Shown here: positions 48,063 through 56,982 of the stretch, piece after piece
Position numbering within the stretch: position 1 is the first letter of the stretch
Layout of the letters: every line of letters starts with the position of its first letter
DNA from: Salinicoccus cyprini
GTDB taxonomy: Bacteria; Bacillota; Bacilli; Staphylococcales; Salinicoccaceae
NCBI RefSeq assembly: GCF_007713705.1
Contig: NZ_VMSJ01000005.1
Coordinates: 1 to 64,000, forward strand
Direction of reading: 5' to 3'
Length of the DNA: 64,000 nt
The notes under the pieces: generated by a model
Database searches by the model: none
What the model saw: the letters and a program-made list of their open reading frames with translations, nothing else
What the model was told of the DNA's origin: nothing
Translations under genes and position numbers: made by a program

Positions 48063-49421
48063 TCAGTCCTCCGTTTCTCTTTGACATTCAGCCATTTTCT
48101 GAGCATCGGTACTCTTTGTACGATAAGCAGATCGAAAAGGAACACTGCAATCAATGAAATTCCGACAAGCGGGAAGAATATTGCCAATACAATCAGAATG
48201 ATGAAAGGTACTTTATGATGGATCAGCCTGTCGGAGGCAGGTGCACCGGTATTGCCCTGCGGTTTTCTTTTGAGCCACATCCAGAAGCCGGTGATGATCA
48301 TGCTGATGAGGCCGAGACATATGACAAGGCCGAACAGCTGGTTGATCAGCCCGAACTGGAGTCCTTTATGGGTGGTGATGCCGAGTGCCATGACTTTTCC
48401 GATGAAGCCGTAGTCCTGGAAGCGGTAGTCTGCAAGGGTGACTCCGGAATACTGGTCAATATGGACAGTGGCCTCATCCTGAGCCTGGTTCGGGAAGGTC
48501 GACAGTGTGAACACCCCTGTCTCACCACTTGGATAGAAGATATCATATGTAGGATGGACACCCATTTCCTCAGCACTGGCGACAATATCGTTGATGGAGA
48601 CTGGAAGGCGGCCGGAAAGATTTTCAGACCTCGGTGCTGGCAGATCTTCTGCTGCCCACGAGACATCTGCAATCTCTTCGGTTTTCACACCGGATTCCGG
48701 TGCGGGTCCGATCCAGATGGACGGTGGATAGCCGGCACCACTCATGGTGGTGATATTCTGCACACTATTGCCCCACAGTCCGGTCCAGAGCATGCCGGTC
48801 AGAAGGAAGAGGAGCAGACCGCCGGACCACCAGAATCCAGTGACAGCATGAAGGTCGCGGATCATGATCTTCCTGCCCTGCTTCAGACGGGGGAGCAGTA
48901 TGCCGCTGATATCCTTCGCTTTTCTTGGAAACCAGAGATAGAGTCCCGTGATGATCATGATGATCGTCCAGCAGGCAGCGAGTTCGACGATCCTGTCACC
49001 TACCGTACCGGCCATCAGCTCACCATGGACCTTTTCAATGATATCCATGATGCGCCTGTCATCATTCAGTATACCGAGAACTGTCCCCTCATACGGATCG
49101 ACGAAGACTGTATAGGAAGTTCCGTCCTCGGTTGCGATGGCGACCTCAGCAGAGCGCTCGGGATCTTCACCTGGGCGGTAGCGGGTGACACTGCCTTCTA
49201 TTTCATTCTGTGCAATATTTACTTGTTCTTCAGGCGCCAGACGCTCTCCCGTGGCCTCCACCTGATAATAATCTTTATATAAAGCGGCTTCTATGTCATA
49301 TTTGAAGAGATAGACTGAGCCGGTAATGGCAAGAAGGAGCAGTATCGGCGTAATGATGATGCCTGCATAAAAATGCCAACGCCATATGGCAGCATAGCGT
49401 TTCCTTTGCGTTTTTTTTCAA
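48059..49421 (-). pseudogene. PepSY-associated membrane protein, frameshifted in an A8 tract just after the start
   Basis: The body (from 49261 downward, 400 residues) is a PepSY-TM protein: paired PepSY repeats and membrane segments (for example IVELAACWTIIMIITGLYLW, DLHAVTGFWWSGGLLLFL, VPFIILIVLAIFFPLVG). In the same frame upstream, KRYAAIWRWHFYAG and the first helix IIITPILLLLAITGSVYLF are conserved family sequence, but there is no start codon. A TTG at 49421, 7 bases after AGGAGG, is one base out of frame because of eight As (complement of 49411-49418); seven would restore it. It may be a frameshift mutation, an assembly error or slippage control. A truncated product from GTG 49261 is possible. 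Confidence 0.72.
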
Positions 49422-49601
49422 TTCATTTCCTCCTCAATACGTCAAATTATATATGATAGCATGCTTAAGAAATAGGGTTAAGGCGAAAATGTAATAAAGG
49501 CGACAAAATTCCATCCAATTCAAAGGGTTGGCATTATCCGGATTAGTTATTACATATACGACAGATCTGGCAGAATGGATCAGTCACAGTACGTTCAAGA
49601 G

Positions 49602-49643
49602 AAAATAAAAAGCGAACGGACCAGAGGTTCACTGGTCGTTCGC
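49602..49643 (-). terminator. Terminator of the padR2 operon
   Basis: On the minus strand AGCGAAC-GACCAG pairs with CTGGTC-C-GTTCGCT (one bulged base), followed by TTTTATTTT. The interval 49422-49655 otherwise holds no gene I can support. Confidence 0.75.
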
Positions 49644-49655
49644 TGTAATGGATCG

Positions 49656-50501
49656 TCATTGTATTCTGCTTGCATCACTGTCGATATTTTTACGGTTCCA
49701 GAACCTGTTTTCATTTTTAAGCTCATGGATGGCAAATGCAATGACCGTCACGATGGTAGCGATATCGATAATCTCATTGAAGATTGTATGCCCCGGCCAT
49801 ATGACTTCCAAGGTCTGTAGTATCGAATTTATCGCATAGAGTATAAGCACACTGGCAAATGCTTTCTGGAACAGGCCCTTTGAGTATTGAAAGATTTTGA
49901 TACCGACAAAGATGACTGCGATCATGATCATCACTCTGAGAATGGTAAATATGCTGCTTTCATGGTTGAACAGGAAGAACTGGTCGAAACGGTCATGCAA
50001 TGAGAATATGATGTAGAGTTTCGTGCCTGCAAAAAGAACAATGAACAGGATGGTGGTCACTGTCTGTTTGGCAGGTCCTCTGAACGCTTGCTGCTTGATG
50101 CTTCTATTCATCAGCGGGACCATGAGGAGAACCAGGAAAGGCACGGCAATCAGGAGCCATGAAAAGGCCAGGCGGCCGACAATGATGACGCATAGAAAGT
50201 AGATGAATGTATAGTAGCCGAGCATGAGTTTGTAGTCACGCCAGAAACCGCCGGGTGATCTGCCTGTGCTTGAAGCCAGATCGAGCGCATAGGACTTCGG
50301 ATCACTTCCGAACATTTCGGTGAAGGATGTGTGCTCTGTTTCATAGAAGTGCGTCATCATTTCGTGGAGGATATCCCACTTTTCGGCTGCATCCACATAA
50401 TGGGCATCAAGTACACCTTCAAGCTCTTGGAAATGCAGCCGATCTGGCTCATCGAGTGTCGATAGCATATGTCTATATTCTCTTTCGAGCGGGATAGTCA
50501 T
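49656..50501 (-). CDS. HAAS-domain multipass membrane protein (second PadR partner)
   Basis: 281 residues. The N-terminal 85 are soluble and helical (EYRHMLSTLDEPDRLHFQEL, DILHEMMTHFYETEHTSFTEMFG), followed by about six hydrophobic segments (YYTFIYFLCVIIVGRLAFSW, LLIAVPFLVLLMVPLM, TVTTILFIVLFAGTKLYII and others). ATG 50501 is chosen because AGGAGG is 6 bases upstream; the frame is open further into padR but without homology. Function unknown; its coupling to padR by a 29-base overlap implies that PadR controls it. Confidence 0.78.
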   Translation of the reverse strand: MTIPLEREYRHMLSTLDEPDRLHFQELEGVLDAHYVDAAEKWDILHEMMTHFYETEHTSFTEMFGSDPKSYALDLASSTGRSPGGFWRDYKLMLGYYTFIYFLCVIIVGRLAFSWLLIAVPFLVLLMVPLMNRSIKQQAFRGPAKQTVTTILFIVLFAGTKLYIIFSLHDRFDQFFLFNHESSIFTILRVMIMIAVIFVGIKIFQYSKGLFQKAFASVLILYAINSILQTLEVIWPGHTIFNEIIDIATIVTVIAFAIHELKNENRFWNRKNIDSDASRIQ

Positions 50502-50820
50502 TGGGATCCTCCTCAAATATCTGATTGACTGCATCGTCCAGTTCCTGCCAATGGAGCTCAAATTCTTCGAGGTACTCTTTGCCTGCCTCGGTGATCTTAT
50601 AATACTTCCGCATTGGCCCTTCTGCAGATTTGACACGCCTGCCGGTAATATATCCGGCCTTCTGCAGCTTGTGGAGTAGGGGATAGATGCTGCCTTCGCT
50701 GACCATGCTCAAATTGAATTCCTTAAGCCGGAAAATGATGTCATAGCCATAGAGTGTCTCTTTCTCAATCAGTTTCAATATGCATCCTTCGAGAATGCCT
50801 TTCAGCATTTGCGACTTCAA
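50473..50820 (-). CDS. PadR-family transcriptional regulator (second copy)
   Basis: 115 residues with the PadR pattern MLKGILEGCILKLIEKETLYGYDII, GSIYPLLHKLQKAGYI and GPMRKYYKITEAGKEYL. It is clearly related to the regulator at 41865-42203 but diverged. It precedes and overlaps the membrane protein gene. Confidence 0.92.
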   Translation of the reverse strand: MKSQMLKGILEGCILKLIEKETLYGYDIIFRLKEFNLSMVSEGSIYPLLHKLQKAGYITGRRVKSAEGPMRKYYKITEAGKEYLEEFELHWQELDDAVNQIFEEDPNDYPARKRI

Positions 50821-50852
50821 AATCCCACATCCTTGTTTAACAACTTAGCGCC

Positions 50853-50881
50853 AGTATAGAACATATCCTGTAGCTTGTAAA
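50853..50881 (-). promoter_or_regulatory. padR2 promoter
   Basis: On the minus strand TTTACA (complement of 50876-50881), a 17-base spacer and TATACT (complement of 50853-50858). A CTTG-N5-CAAG palindrome at 50874-50886 covers the -35 and may be the PadR2 site. Confidence 0.6.
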
Positions 50882-50892
50882 GCAAGGTAGCT

Positions 50893-50927
50893 AAAAAAAG
50901 AACAGCTGGAATCATATCCAGCTGGTT
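50893..50927 (-). terminator. his operon terminator
   Basis: On the minus strand AACCAGCTGG pairs with CCAGCTGTT, followed by CTTTTTTT, just after hisI. Confidence 0.9.
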
Positions 50928-50930
50928 GTA

Positions 50931-51554
50931 CTACCATTCTTCAATATCTCCGCGTACCTTGTAGGACAGGGTCTGCCCATGCCGGGATTCCAAGTTTTCT
51001 TCCACTTCTTTCAATGAAACACCCTGGTGCTTCAAAAGGACGAGCATGTGATAGAAGAGATCGCTCGTCTCATTTATAAGTTCCTGGCTGTCGTTGTTCT
51101 TGGCAGCAATAACGACTTCCGTCATCTCCTCGCCGCATTTCTTGAGGATCTTGTCGATGCCTTCTTCAGTGAGATACTTGGTGTAGGAGCCTTCCTCAGG
51201 ATTGTCGACTTTACGTTCGACAATCCGGCTGAGTGTCTGCAGACTGAAGTGATCATCGCCGAAGCAACTCTGTGTGCCGAGGTGGCATGTCGGCCCTTTT
51301 GGATCGACCTGGATGAGCAGTGCATCAGCGTCGCAGTCGAGGGCCATGCTCCTGACGACCTGGATATGTCCGCTCGTCTCACCCTTCTTCCAGAGACGCT
51401 CCTTGGAGCGGGAATAGAACCACACGACATTCTCTTCGACGGTCTTCTCGTAGGCGGCTTCATTCATGAAGCCGTTCATCAGCACCTGGCCGGTACTGTC
51501 GTCCTGCAGGATGACGGAAAGAAGTCCATTGCCTTTGTCAAAATCCGGTTTCAT
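50931..51554 (-). CDS. hisI: Bifunctional phosphoribosyl-AMP cyclohydrolase / phosphoribosyl-ATP pyrophosphatase
   Basis: Steps 2 and 3 of histidine synthesis in one 207-residue protein (HisIE). The N-terminal cyclohydrolase shows YSRSKERLWKKGETSGH, DCDADALLIQVD and the zinc ligands of CHLGTQSCF. The C-terminal pyrophosphatase has GIDKILKKCGEEMTEVVIAAKN and ETSDLFYHMLVLL. Last gene of the operon, 4-base overlap with hisF. Confidence 0.95.
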   Translation of the reverse strand: MKPDFDKGNGLLSVILQDDSTGQVLMNGFMNEAAYEKTVEENVVWFYSRSKERLWKKGETSGHIQVVRSMALDCDADALLIQVDPKGPTCHLGTQSCFGDDHFSLQTLSRIVERKVDNPEEGSYTKYLTEEGIDKILKKCGEEMTEVVIAAKNNDSQELINETSDLFYHMLVLLKHQGVSLKEVEENLESRHGQTLSYKVRGDIEEW

Positions 51555-52315
51555 ATGAATCTCACCTCGATTCCTGATTGATGGAGATCTGTCTTAAGAT
51601 CCTTTATTTCTACTTCCTTGTTGTGAAAGATGGATGCCGCGAGACCGGCGGATACACCGGTTTTCTGGAACAGTTCGGTGAAATGGTCGGCTTCCCCGGC
51701 ACCGCCGCTTGCGATGATTGGAATATCCACCATTCTGTTTGCACGCTCGAGGAATTCGATGTCGAAGCCCTGCTTGACGCCGTCATGATCCATGCTGGTG
51801 ATCAGGAATTCCCCGGCACCAAGTGATGCACACTGTGCAATCCATTCAAAAGCCCGGATATCGGTCTTTTTCGAACCACCGTGGGTGTGGACGAAGTAGT
51901 CCTTTTCCTCCGGGTCATACTTCACATCGATTGCGACGCATATGCACTGGCTGCCGAATACTTCGCTCGCCTCACGGATCAGCTGCGAATTTCTGATGGC
52001 TGCGGAGTTGATGCTGACTTTGTCCGCACCGGCGTTCAGCAGCTGCCGGATGTCATCGACTGTCGAGATGCCACCACCGATCGTCAGGGGGATGAATAGT
52101 GTTTTCGCGGTGGCACGGATGACATCGATCATCAGGTCGTGCCCATTCTGAGTTTTGGAGATATCGAGGAAGACGAGTTCATCTGCGCCTTCTGCGTTAT
52201 ATCTTTTTGCGAGCTCCACCGGATCGCCGACATCTCTCAGTCCGACGAAGTTGACTCCTTTGACGACACGGCCTTCTTTAACATCGAGGCAGGGGATGAT
52301 ACGTTTCTTGATCAT
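51551..52315 (-). CDS. hisF: Imidazole glycerol phosphate synthase cyclase subunit
   Basis: A TIM-barrel cyclase that works with HisH to make imidazole glycerol phosphate and AICAR. RIIPCLDVKEGRVVKGVNFVG at the N-terminus carries the first catalytic Asp (D11), IPLTIGGGIS and ITSMDHDG (second Asp) follow. Length 254. Overlaps hisA by 4 bases. Confidence 0.96.
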   Translation of the reverse strand: MIKKRIIPCLDVKEGRVVKGVNFVGLRDVGDPVELAKRYNAEGADELVFLDISKTQNGHDLMIDVIRATAKTLFIPLTIGGGISTVDDIRQLLNAGADKVSINSAAIRNSQLIREASEVFGSQCICVAIDVKYDPEEKDYFVHTHGGSKKTDIRAFEWIAQCASLGAGEFLITSMDHDGVKQGFDIEFLERANRMVDIPIIASGGAGEADHFTELFQKTGVSAGLAASIFHNKEVEIKDLKTDLHQSGIEVRFI

Positions 52316-53013
52316 CTGATATCCCTCCAGAAGTCATCATTGTGGCTCGCCTTGCCGACGATCGCTTGAGTAATACCCATCGATTCGAGCTGATCGAGAT
52401 CCGTCTTGTTTCTGACACCGCCGCTCGCAATGACCGGATGCCGGGTGAGCTCGCTGATCCGCTTTGTATTGTCGAAGTTTGGCCCCTGGTTCATGCCATC
52501 CTTGTTGATATCAGTATAGATGATGCCGGCGATATCAAGGTCTTCAATCTGTCGGATATAGTCGTCGATGGTGATGCCACTATTCTCTGTCCAGCCGTTG
52601 ATGTAGATATCATTCTCTCTGGCGTCGACACCCACAAATATGCGGCCCGGGTATTTTGCAACGACAGAACCGAGCCATTCAAGTTCCGTGATGGCTCGGG
52701 TGCCGAGAATGAAATAGTCGATGCCGATGGCGTCATATTTTTCGAGCGTTTCGGTATTTCTCAGTCCACCACCGATCTGGAGGGGAAGGGCAGTTCTGGT
52801 CTTCAGTTCCTGTATGACTGTCGACTCCTGGGCATTCTGCTTCAGTGCACCCATCAGGTCGACGATATGGATGCGGGAAACCTGCTCGAAACTGCTGTAG
52901 AAGGCGATGGCCTCCTCTGGTGTACGCTTCATCGATGTCTTCTTGTCATAGTCGCCTTGTGTCAGACGGACGTTCTGACCGTCGATGATATCGATTGCTG
53001 GGATGATGTTCAT
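52312..53013 (-). CDS. hisA: Phosphoribosylformimino-5-aminoimidazole carboxamide ribotide isomerase
   Basis: A TIM-barrel paralogue of HisF performing the Amadori rearrangement of ProFAR. IIPAIDIIDGQNVRLTQGDY (D8), LPLQIGGGLRN and YTDINKDGM are the landmark strands. Length 233. Directly abuts hisH. Confidence 0.95.
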   Translation of the reverse strand: MNIIPAIDIIDGQNVRLTQGDYDKKTSMKRTPEEAIAFYSSFEQVSRIHIVDLMGALKQNAQESTVIQELKTRTALPLQIGGGLRNTETLEKYDAIGIDYFILGTRAITELEWLGSVVAKYPGRIFVGVDARENDIYINGWTENSGITIDDYIRQIEDLDIAGIIYTDINKDGMNQGPNFDNTKRISELTRHPVIASGGVRNKTDLDQLESMGITQAIVGKASHNDDFWRDIR

Positions 53014-53589
53014 CTATAGTCCTCCTTCGATGGCCTGCTTCAGCATGTCCACACCGATGTCTCCGGATTTTTCCGGGTGGAACTGGATGCCGATGATATT
53101 GTCTTTTTTGACGACCGCCGGTACGGTCACGCCATATTCTGCTGTGGCGATGACGGAGTCTGTATTTTCAGCCATGAAGCTGTGTACAAAGTAGACATCC
53201 TTGCCGTCCAGCACAGGGCTCTGGCTACTGAGTGTATTCCATCCGAGGTGTGGCACGGGATACGGTGTTTCCATTCGAGTGATTTTTCCTGACAGCAGGC
53301 CGAGGCCTTTTGCATCGCCTTCTTCACTCTCTTCAAAAAGCAGCTGCATGCCAAGACAGATGCCGATGAAGCGCTTCGTTTCAGCCAGTGCCAGCAGATC
53401 TTCCCTGATGCCGAGGCGATCGATGGTTTCCATGGCATTGCCGAAATGGCCGACCCCCGGCAGCAGAATGGCGTCGCAATTTTTCAGGTCTTCATATTTG
53501 CTTGAAAGGATATATTCATATTCTAGCTTCTCGAGTGCATTTTTTATGTTCTGTATATTTCCTAGGGAATAGTCTATGATACCGATCAT
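53014..53589 (-). CDS. hisH: Imidazole glycerol phosphate synthase glutaminase subunit
   Basis: A class I glutaminase supplying ammonia to HisF. The nucleophile is in FIGICLGMQLLFE, with His and Glu in GIQFHPEKSG; IIDYSLGNIQNI starts the protein. Length 191. Overlaps hisB by 4 bases. Confidence 0.96.
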   Translation of the reverse strand: MIGIIDYSLGNIQNIKNALEKLEYEYILSSKYEDLKNCDAILLPGVGHFGNAMETIDRLGIREDLLALAETKRFIGICLGMQLLFEESEEGDAKGLGLLSGKITRMETPYPVPHLGWNTLSSQSPVLDGKDVYFVHSFMAENTDSVIATAEYGVTVPAVVKKDNIIGIQFHPEKSGDIGVDMLKQAIEGGL

Positions 53590-54164
53590 TCGATGACACC
53601 CTTTGAAGAAGGGATGCCTGCATCACTCGGTGCAAGTGCGTCCTTCAGGCTTCTCGCAAATGCCTTGAAGATGGCCTCGATCTCGTGGTGCGTGTTACCA
53701 CCTTTGAGCAGATCGATATGCAGTGTCATCCGGCTGTTCATGCTCACTGCATTGAAGAACTCCATGACCAGTTCCGTATCGAACATGCCGACCTTCTCTT
53801 TCGAGAAGTGTGCCTGGAAATTGAGGTGCGGACGGCCGGAGAGATCGAGTACCACACGTGCCAGAGATTCATCCATCGGTATATAGGTCGTGCCGTAGCG
53901 CTGGTAGGATGATTTTTCCACATAGAGTTCCCGGATCATCTGACCGAGAATGATGCCGACATCCTCGACAGTGTGGTGATCATCCACTTCAAGGTCACCG
54001 TCTGCTTCAACACTGAGATGGAGGCCGGAGTGGAAGCTCAGCAGTGTCAGCATATGATCGAAGAAGCCGACTCCGGTCGAGAGGGTGGAATCGTCGGGTG
54101 ATTTGCCTTCATCAAGTGCTATGGATATTTTTGTTTCCTTTGTCACGCGTTCCTTCTTTATCAT
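53586..54164 (-). CDS. hisB: Imidazoleglycerol-phosphate dehydratase
   Basis: A manganese enzyme dehydrating IGP. The metal-binding pair of His motifs is visible: FFDHMLTLLSFHSG and DDHHTVEDVGI, with a second set later (NTHHEIEAIFKAF). Length 192, monofunctional (no phosphatase domain). Its first 53 bases overlap the end of hisC. Confidence 0.96.
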   Translation of the reverse strand: MIKKERVTKETKISIALDEGKSPDDSTLSTGVGFFDHMLTLLSFHSGLHLSVEADGDLEVDDHHTVEDVGIILGQMIRELYVEKSSYQRYGTTYIPMDESLARVVLDLSGRPHLNFQAHFSKEKVGMFDTELVMEFFNAVSMNSRMTLHIDLLKGGNTHHEIEAIFKAFARSLKDALAPSDAGIPSSKGVIE

Positions 54165-55143
54165 ACTGATTGCTCCATTCCTTGATTAGTTGGTTGAAAC
54201 GTTCGTAGTGTTCGCTTCCGATGATTGAATATCTGACGGCATTCTCAAGCGGTGCCTTGTTGTATATTCTCGGCTGGTACCCATGCCCTATGAGATAGTC
54301 GGCAAGATCACGGGCATTGTCGCCATAGGTCAGGATGAAGTTCGTGCTGGATTCGATGATGTTTATTTTATCACATGCGTATCGGAGTGACTCGGATAGC
54401 TGCTTTTTCGAATCGAGCTGGTAGCGGACAAATTGGTCAAGTGCTGTTCGATCACTGAAGACCTTGCTGGCCAGATTCAATGATAGTGAGTTGACCGGAT
54501 AAGGGTGGTTGAGACGGGTGATTTTATCAAATGTCTCACCTTTGGCAATCGCAATGCCGATCCTGAGTCCCGCCACACCGAACATCTTGCTGAGCGTCCG
54601 GATGATCAGTACATGCTTACCTTCCGGTCGTGTATATGCCGGACCGAATTCGAAGTAGGCTTCATCGAGTACGAGATAACCGCCTACCCTTTGCATGGCA
54701 TCGGCCAGTGCCTGGAGTTCTTCCGCCCTGAACATGCGCCCGGTCGGGTTATGCGGCACGGATATCAAAAATAAAGACGGCTCGTGTATTTTTATTTCTT
54801 CAATGACCATATCGAAATCGAATTTGAAGTCTGAATCACATGAAATAGTATGAACGGGCACATCCACCTGATTGGCGTACTCATGATACATGACGAAATC
54901 TGGATCAAGTGTCATGACGCCATTCCGACCGAGTGTCATGATGGCTTTCTGGATCCATTCGTCGGATCCATTGGCCACTTCAATGGCGCCTGGGTCGATA
55001 TCATAGTAGCCGGCATACAGCTGTTTAAATTGATTTATTTCGTCTCCCGGATATTCGTAGATTTTTGTCGCCTTGATGACTTCGGCGATGGCGTCGTCAC
55101 CAAGCGGGGAGATCGGGCTCGTATTGCGGTCCATATGGATCAT
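54112..55143 (-). CDS. hisC: Histidinol-phosphate aminotransferase
   Basis: A PLP fold-type I aminotransferase. The PLP lysine lies in RTLSKMFGVAGLRIG, with VPHNPTGRMF and LDEAYFEF upstream and a C-terminal arginine in QPRIYNKAPLENAVRYSIG-type sequence. ATG 55143 is used because GGAG lies 7 bases upstream; the longer open frame would run through hisD. 343 residues. The overlap with hisB is long, 53 bases. Confidence 0.93.
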   Translation of the reverse strand: MIHMDRNTSPISPLGDDAIAEVIKATKIYEYPGDEINQFKQLYAGYYDIDPGAIEVANGSDEWIQKAIMTLGRNGVMTLDPDFVMYHEYANQVDVPVHTISCDSDFKFDFDMVIEEIKIHEPSLFLISVPHNPTGRMFRAEELQALADAMQRVGGYLVLDEAYFEFGPAYTRPEGKHVLIIRTLSKMFGVAGLRIGIAIAKGETFDKITRLNHPYPVNSLSLNLASKVFSDRTALDQFVRYQLDSKKQLSESLRYACDKINIIESSTNFILTYGDNARDLADYLIGHGYQPRIYNKAPLENAVRYSIIGSEHYERFNQLIKEWSNQYDKEGTRDKGNKNIHST

Positions 55144-55147
55144 GTCA

Positions 55148-56380
55148 TCACTCCGTTCGAATGTGTAGGGATTGGTAGTGGGCATCCAGCTGCTCGCGTC
55201 TGGCGATGGTCTTTGCTGGCCCCGCGATTTCGCTGTAGGTGCTTTTTTCAAGTGAAATCACCGCATGGCTCGTCAGGAAGTCATTGACGTTCAGTCCATG
55301 GCTGAACCGTCCGGTCTTATCGGTCGGCAGTACGTGGGAGGGGCCGGCTGCATAGTCGCCGATGGCTTCCGGTGAATAGTACCCGTTGAAGACAGCACCC
55401 GCGTATCTGATATTGCGGATGATTCGATCTGCATCACGATGCTGGATGGAGACGTGCTCCGGTGCGATATGGTTGATCATGCCGATCAATGCTTCCTGGG
55501 AATCGACGACGGCGTAGTGGTTGTTTTTTATGGAACCTTTGATGATGTCACTGCGTGGCTGATCATCCATCAGCTGCTTGAGACGGTCTTCTATGGTTCT
55601 AATGACCGTTTCGTCCTCACTGATCAGAAATGTCCGTGCGTTCACGTCATGCTCGGCCTGTGCAAACAGATCATAGACGATGGCGTCGATGTGGACGCTC
55701 TCATCGACATAGATCAGAATCTCACTCGGTCCGGCTATCATGTCGATGCCGACTTCACCGAACAGCAGTCTTTTTGCGAGTGCCACGTAATAGTTGCCTG
55801 GGCCGACGATCTTGTCGACTTTAGGAATCGTCTCTGTACCGTAGGCAAGTGCCGCAATCGCCTGCGCGCCGCCGACCGTATAGACATTCTCGACGCCGCA
55901 GATGTAGAGAGCGGCGAAGGTGATGTTGTTTTCTTCGAACGTCGGTGTAACGACGTGGATCTCCTTGACGCCTGCCGCAAGTGCCGGCACAACGGTCATC
56001 AGTACACTTGAAGGGTAGAGCGCTGTACCACCGGGTACGTAGACGCCGACTTTCTCGATCGGGTGGTAGACGTACTGGAACTCGCCGTTATCCATATCTG
56101 TATACTTGATGCTTTCCTGATACTGCTCAATGCGTTGCTTGATGGTCTGGAGTGCTTCCCGCTCCTCATCGGAAATGGCGTCATAGCTCTCCTTCAGTGC
56201 TGCCTTGTCCACTTTGAAGGTATCCAGTGTCTGATTGTCGAACTGCTCAGTATAGTCATGGAGTGCCCGGTCACCATCCGTCCGGACCTGCTCTATGATC
56301 TCCATCACACCTTTATAGTCATCGAAACCGGCAGAGCCGCGCTCCACACCGAAAGTCGATTTGAATTCTGCGACATTCAT
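55148..56380 (-). CDS. hisD: Histidinol dehydrogenase
   Basis: A zinc- and NAD-dependent enzyme performing the last two oxidations to histidine. VYVPGGTALYPSSVLM, GPGNYYVALAKRLLFG, DMIAGPSEILI and the zinc region PEHVSIQ and AGPSHVLPT are intact. Length 410. Overlaps hisG by 4 bases. Confidence 0.96.
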   Translation of the reverse strand: MNVAEFKSTFGVERGSAGFDDYKGVMEIIEQVRTDGDRALHDYTEQFDNQTLDTFKVDKAALKESYDAISDEEREALQTIKQRIEQYQESIKYTDMDNGEFQYVYHPIEKVGVYVPGGTALYPSSVLMTVVPALAAGVKEIHVVTPTFEENNITFAALYICGVENVYTVGGAQAIAALAYGTETIPKVDKIVGPGNYYVALAKRLLFGEVGIDMIAGPSEILIYVDESVHIDAIVYDLFAQAEHDVNARTFLISEDETVIRTIEDRLKQLMDDQPRSDIIKGSIKNNHYAVVDSQEALIGMINHIAPEHVSIQHRDADRIIRNIRYAGAVFNGYYSPEAIGDYAAGPSHVLPTDKTGRFSHGLNVNDFLTSHAVISLEKSTYSEIAGPAKTIARREQLDAHYQSLHIRTE

Positions 56381-56982
56381 TCGATCACCCCGATTTCCTT
56401 GATGAAGTCATAGATTTCGTCCTCTTTCGTATAGAACGTCCGCTTGTTGGCAATCAGCCTGGCGTGGATCTCCATGATCTTCTCATGTTCGACGAGTCCA
56501 TTGTCGCGGAGCGTACTGCCTGTCTGGACGATATCGACGATGCCGTCGGACAGACCGAGCAGAGGTGCGAGTTCCACCGAACCGTTCAGATGGATCAGGG
56601 AGACGTCCTGCCTTTTATTTTTGAAGTGGGTGTGGGCGATGTTCATATACTTCGTCGCAATGACCTTGAATTCCTGCTGCTCGGGCAGTGCAGCCACCGA
56701 GAAGTGGCATTCGCCGAACGGCAGCTGGGAGACATTTAGGATATTGAAAGCATCCTCGGCGATGATGTCCGAACCGACAATGCCGAGATCCGCTACGCCG
56801 CTTTCGACATAGGTCGGTACATCCGGTCCTTTGGCGAAGATGAATTTGACGTTATCGACAACAGTATATAGCGACCGTGTCTCTTCCTCCAGCGCCTCGT
56901 TATAGACGGTCAGGCCGTTCTCATTCATATATTTCAGGAAGTCCTTGAAAAGGCGCCCTTTTGTCAATGCCACTGTAATCAT
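56377..56982 (-). CDS. hisG: ATP phosphoribosyltransferase, short form
   Basis: The first committed step of histidine synthesis. VALTKGRLFKDFL, ADLGIVGSDII and the PRPP loop IVQTGSTLRDNGL are present. At 201 residues it is the short form that lacks the C-terminal regulatory domain and needs HisZ, encoded just upstream. Confidence 0.95.
   Translation of the reverse strand: MITVALTKGRLFKDFLKYMNENGLTVYNEALEEETRSLYTVVDNVKFIFAKGPDVPTYVESGVADLGIVGSDIIAEDAFNILNVSQLPFGECHFSVAALPEQQEFKVIATKYMNIAHTHFKNKRQDVSLIHLNGSVELAPLLGLSDGIVDIVQTGSTLRDNGLVEHEKIMEIHARLIANKRTFYTKEDEIYDFIKEIGVIE

Noticed and set aside
48215-49282. A 355-codon plus-strand frame over the PepSY gene
   Set aside because: Cys-, His- and Asp-rich shadow with no domain; the minus-strand PepSY frame has clear homology and membrane segments.
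49575-49820. An 81-codon plus-strand frame near 49.6 kb
   Set aside because: It spans the padR2 operon terminator and reads antisense through the membrane protein gene; no ribosome site or homology.
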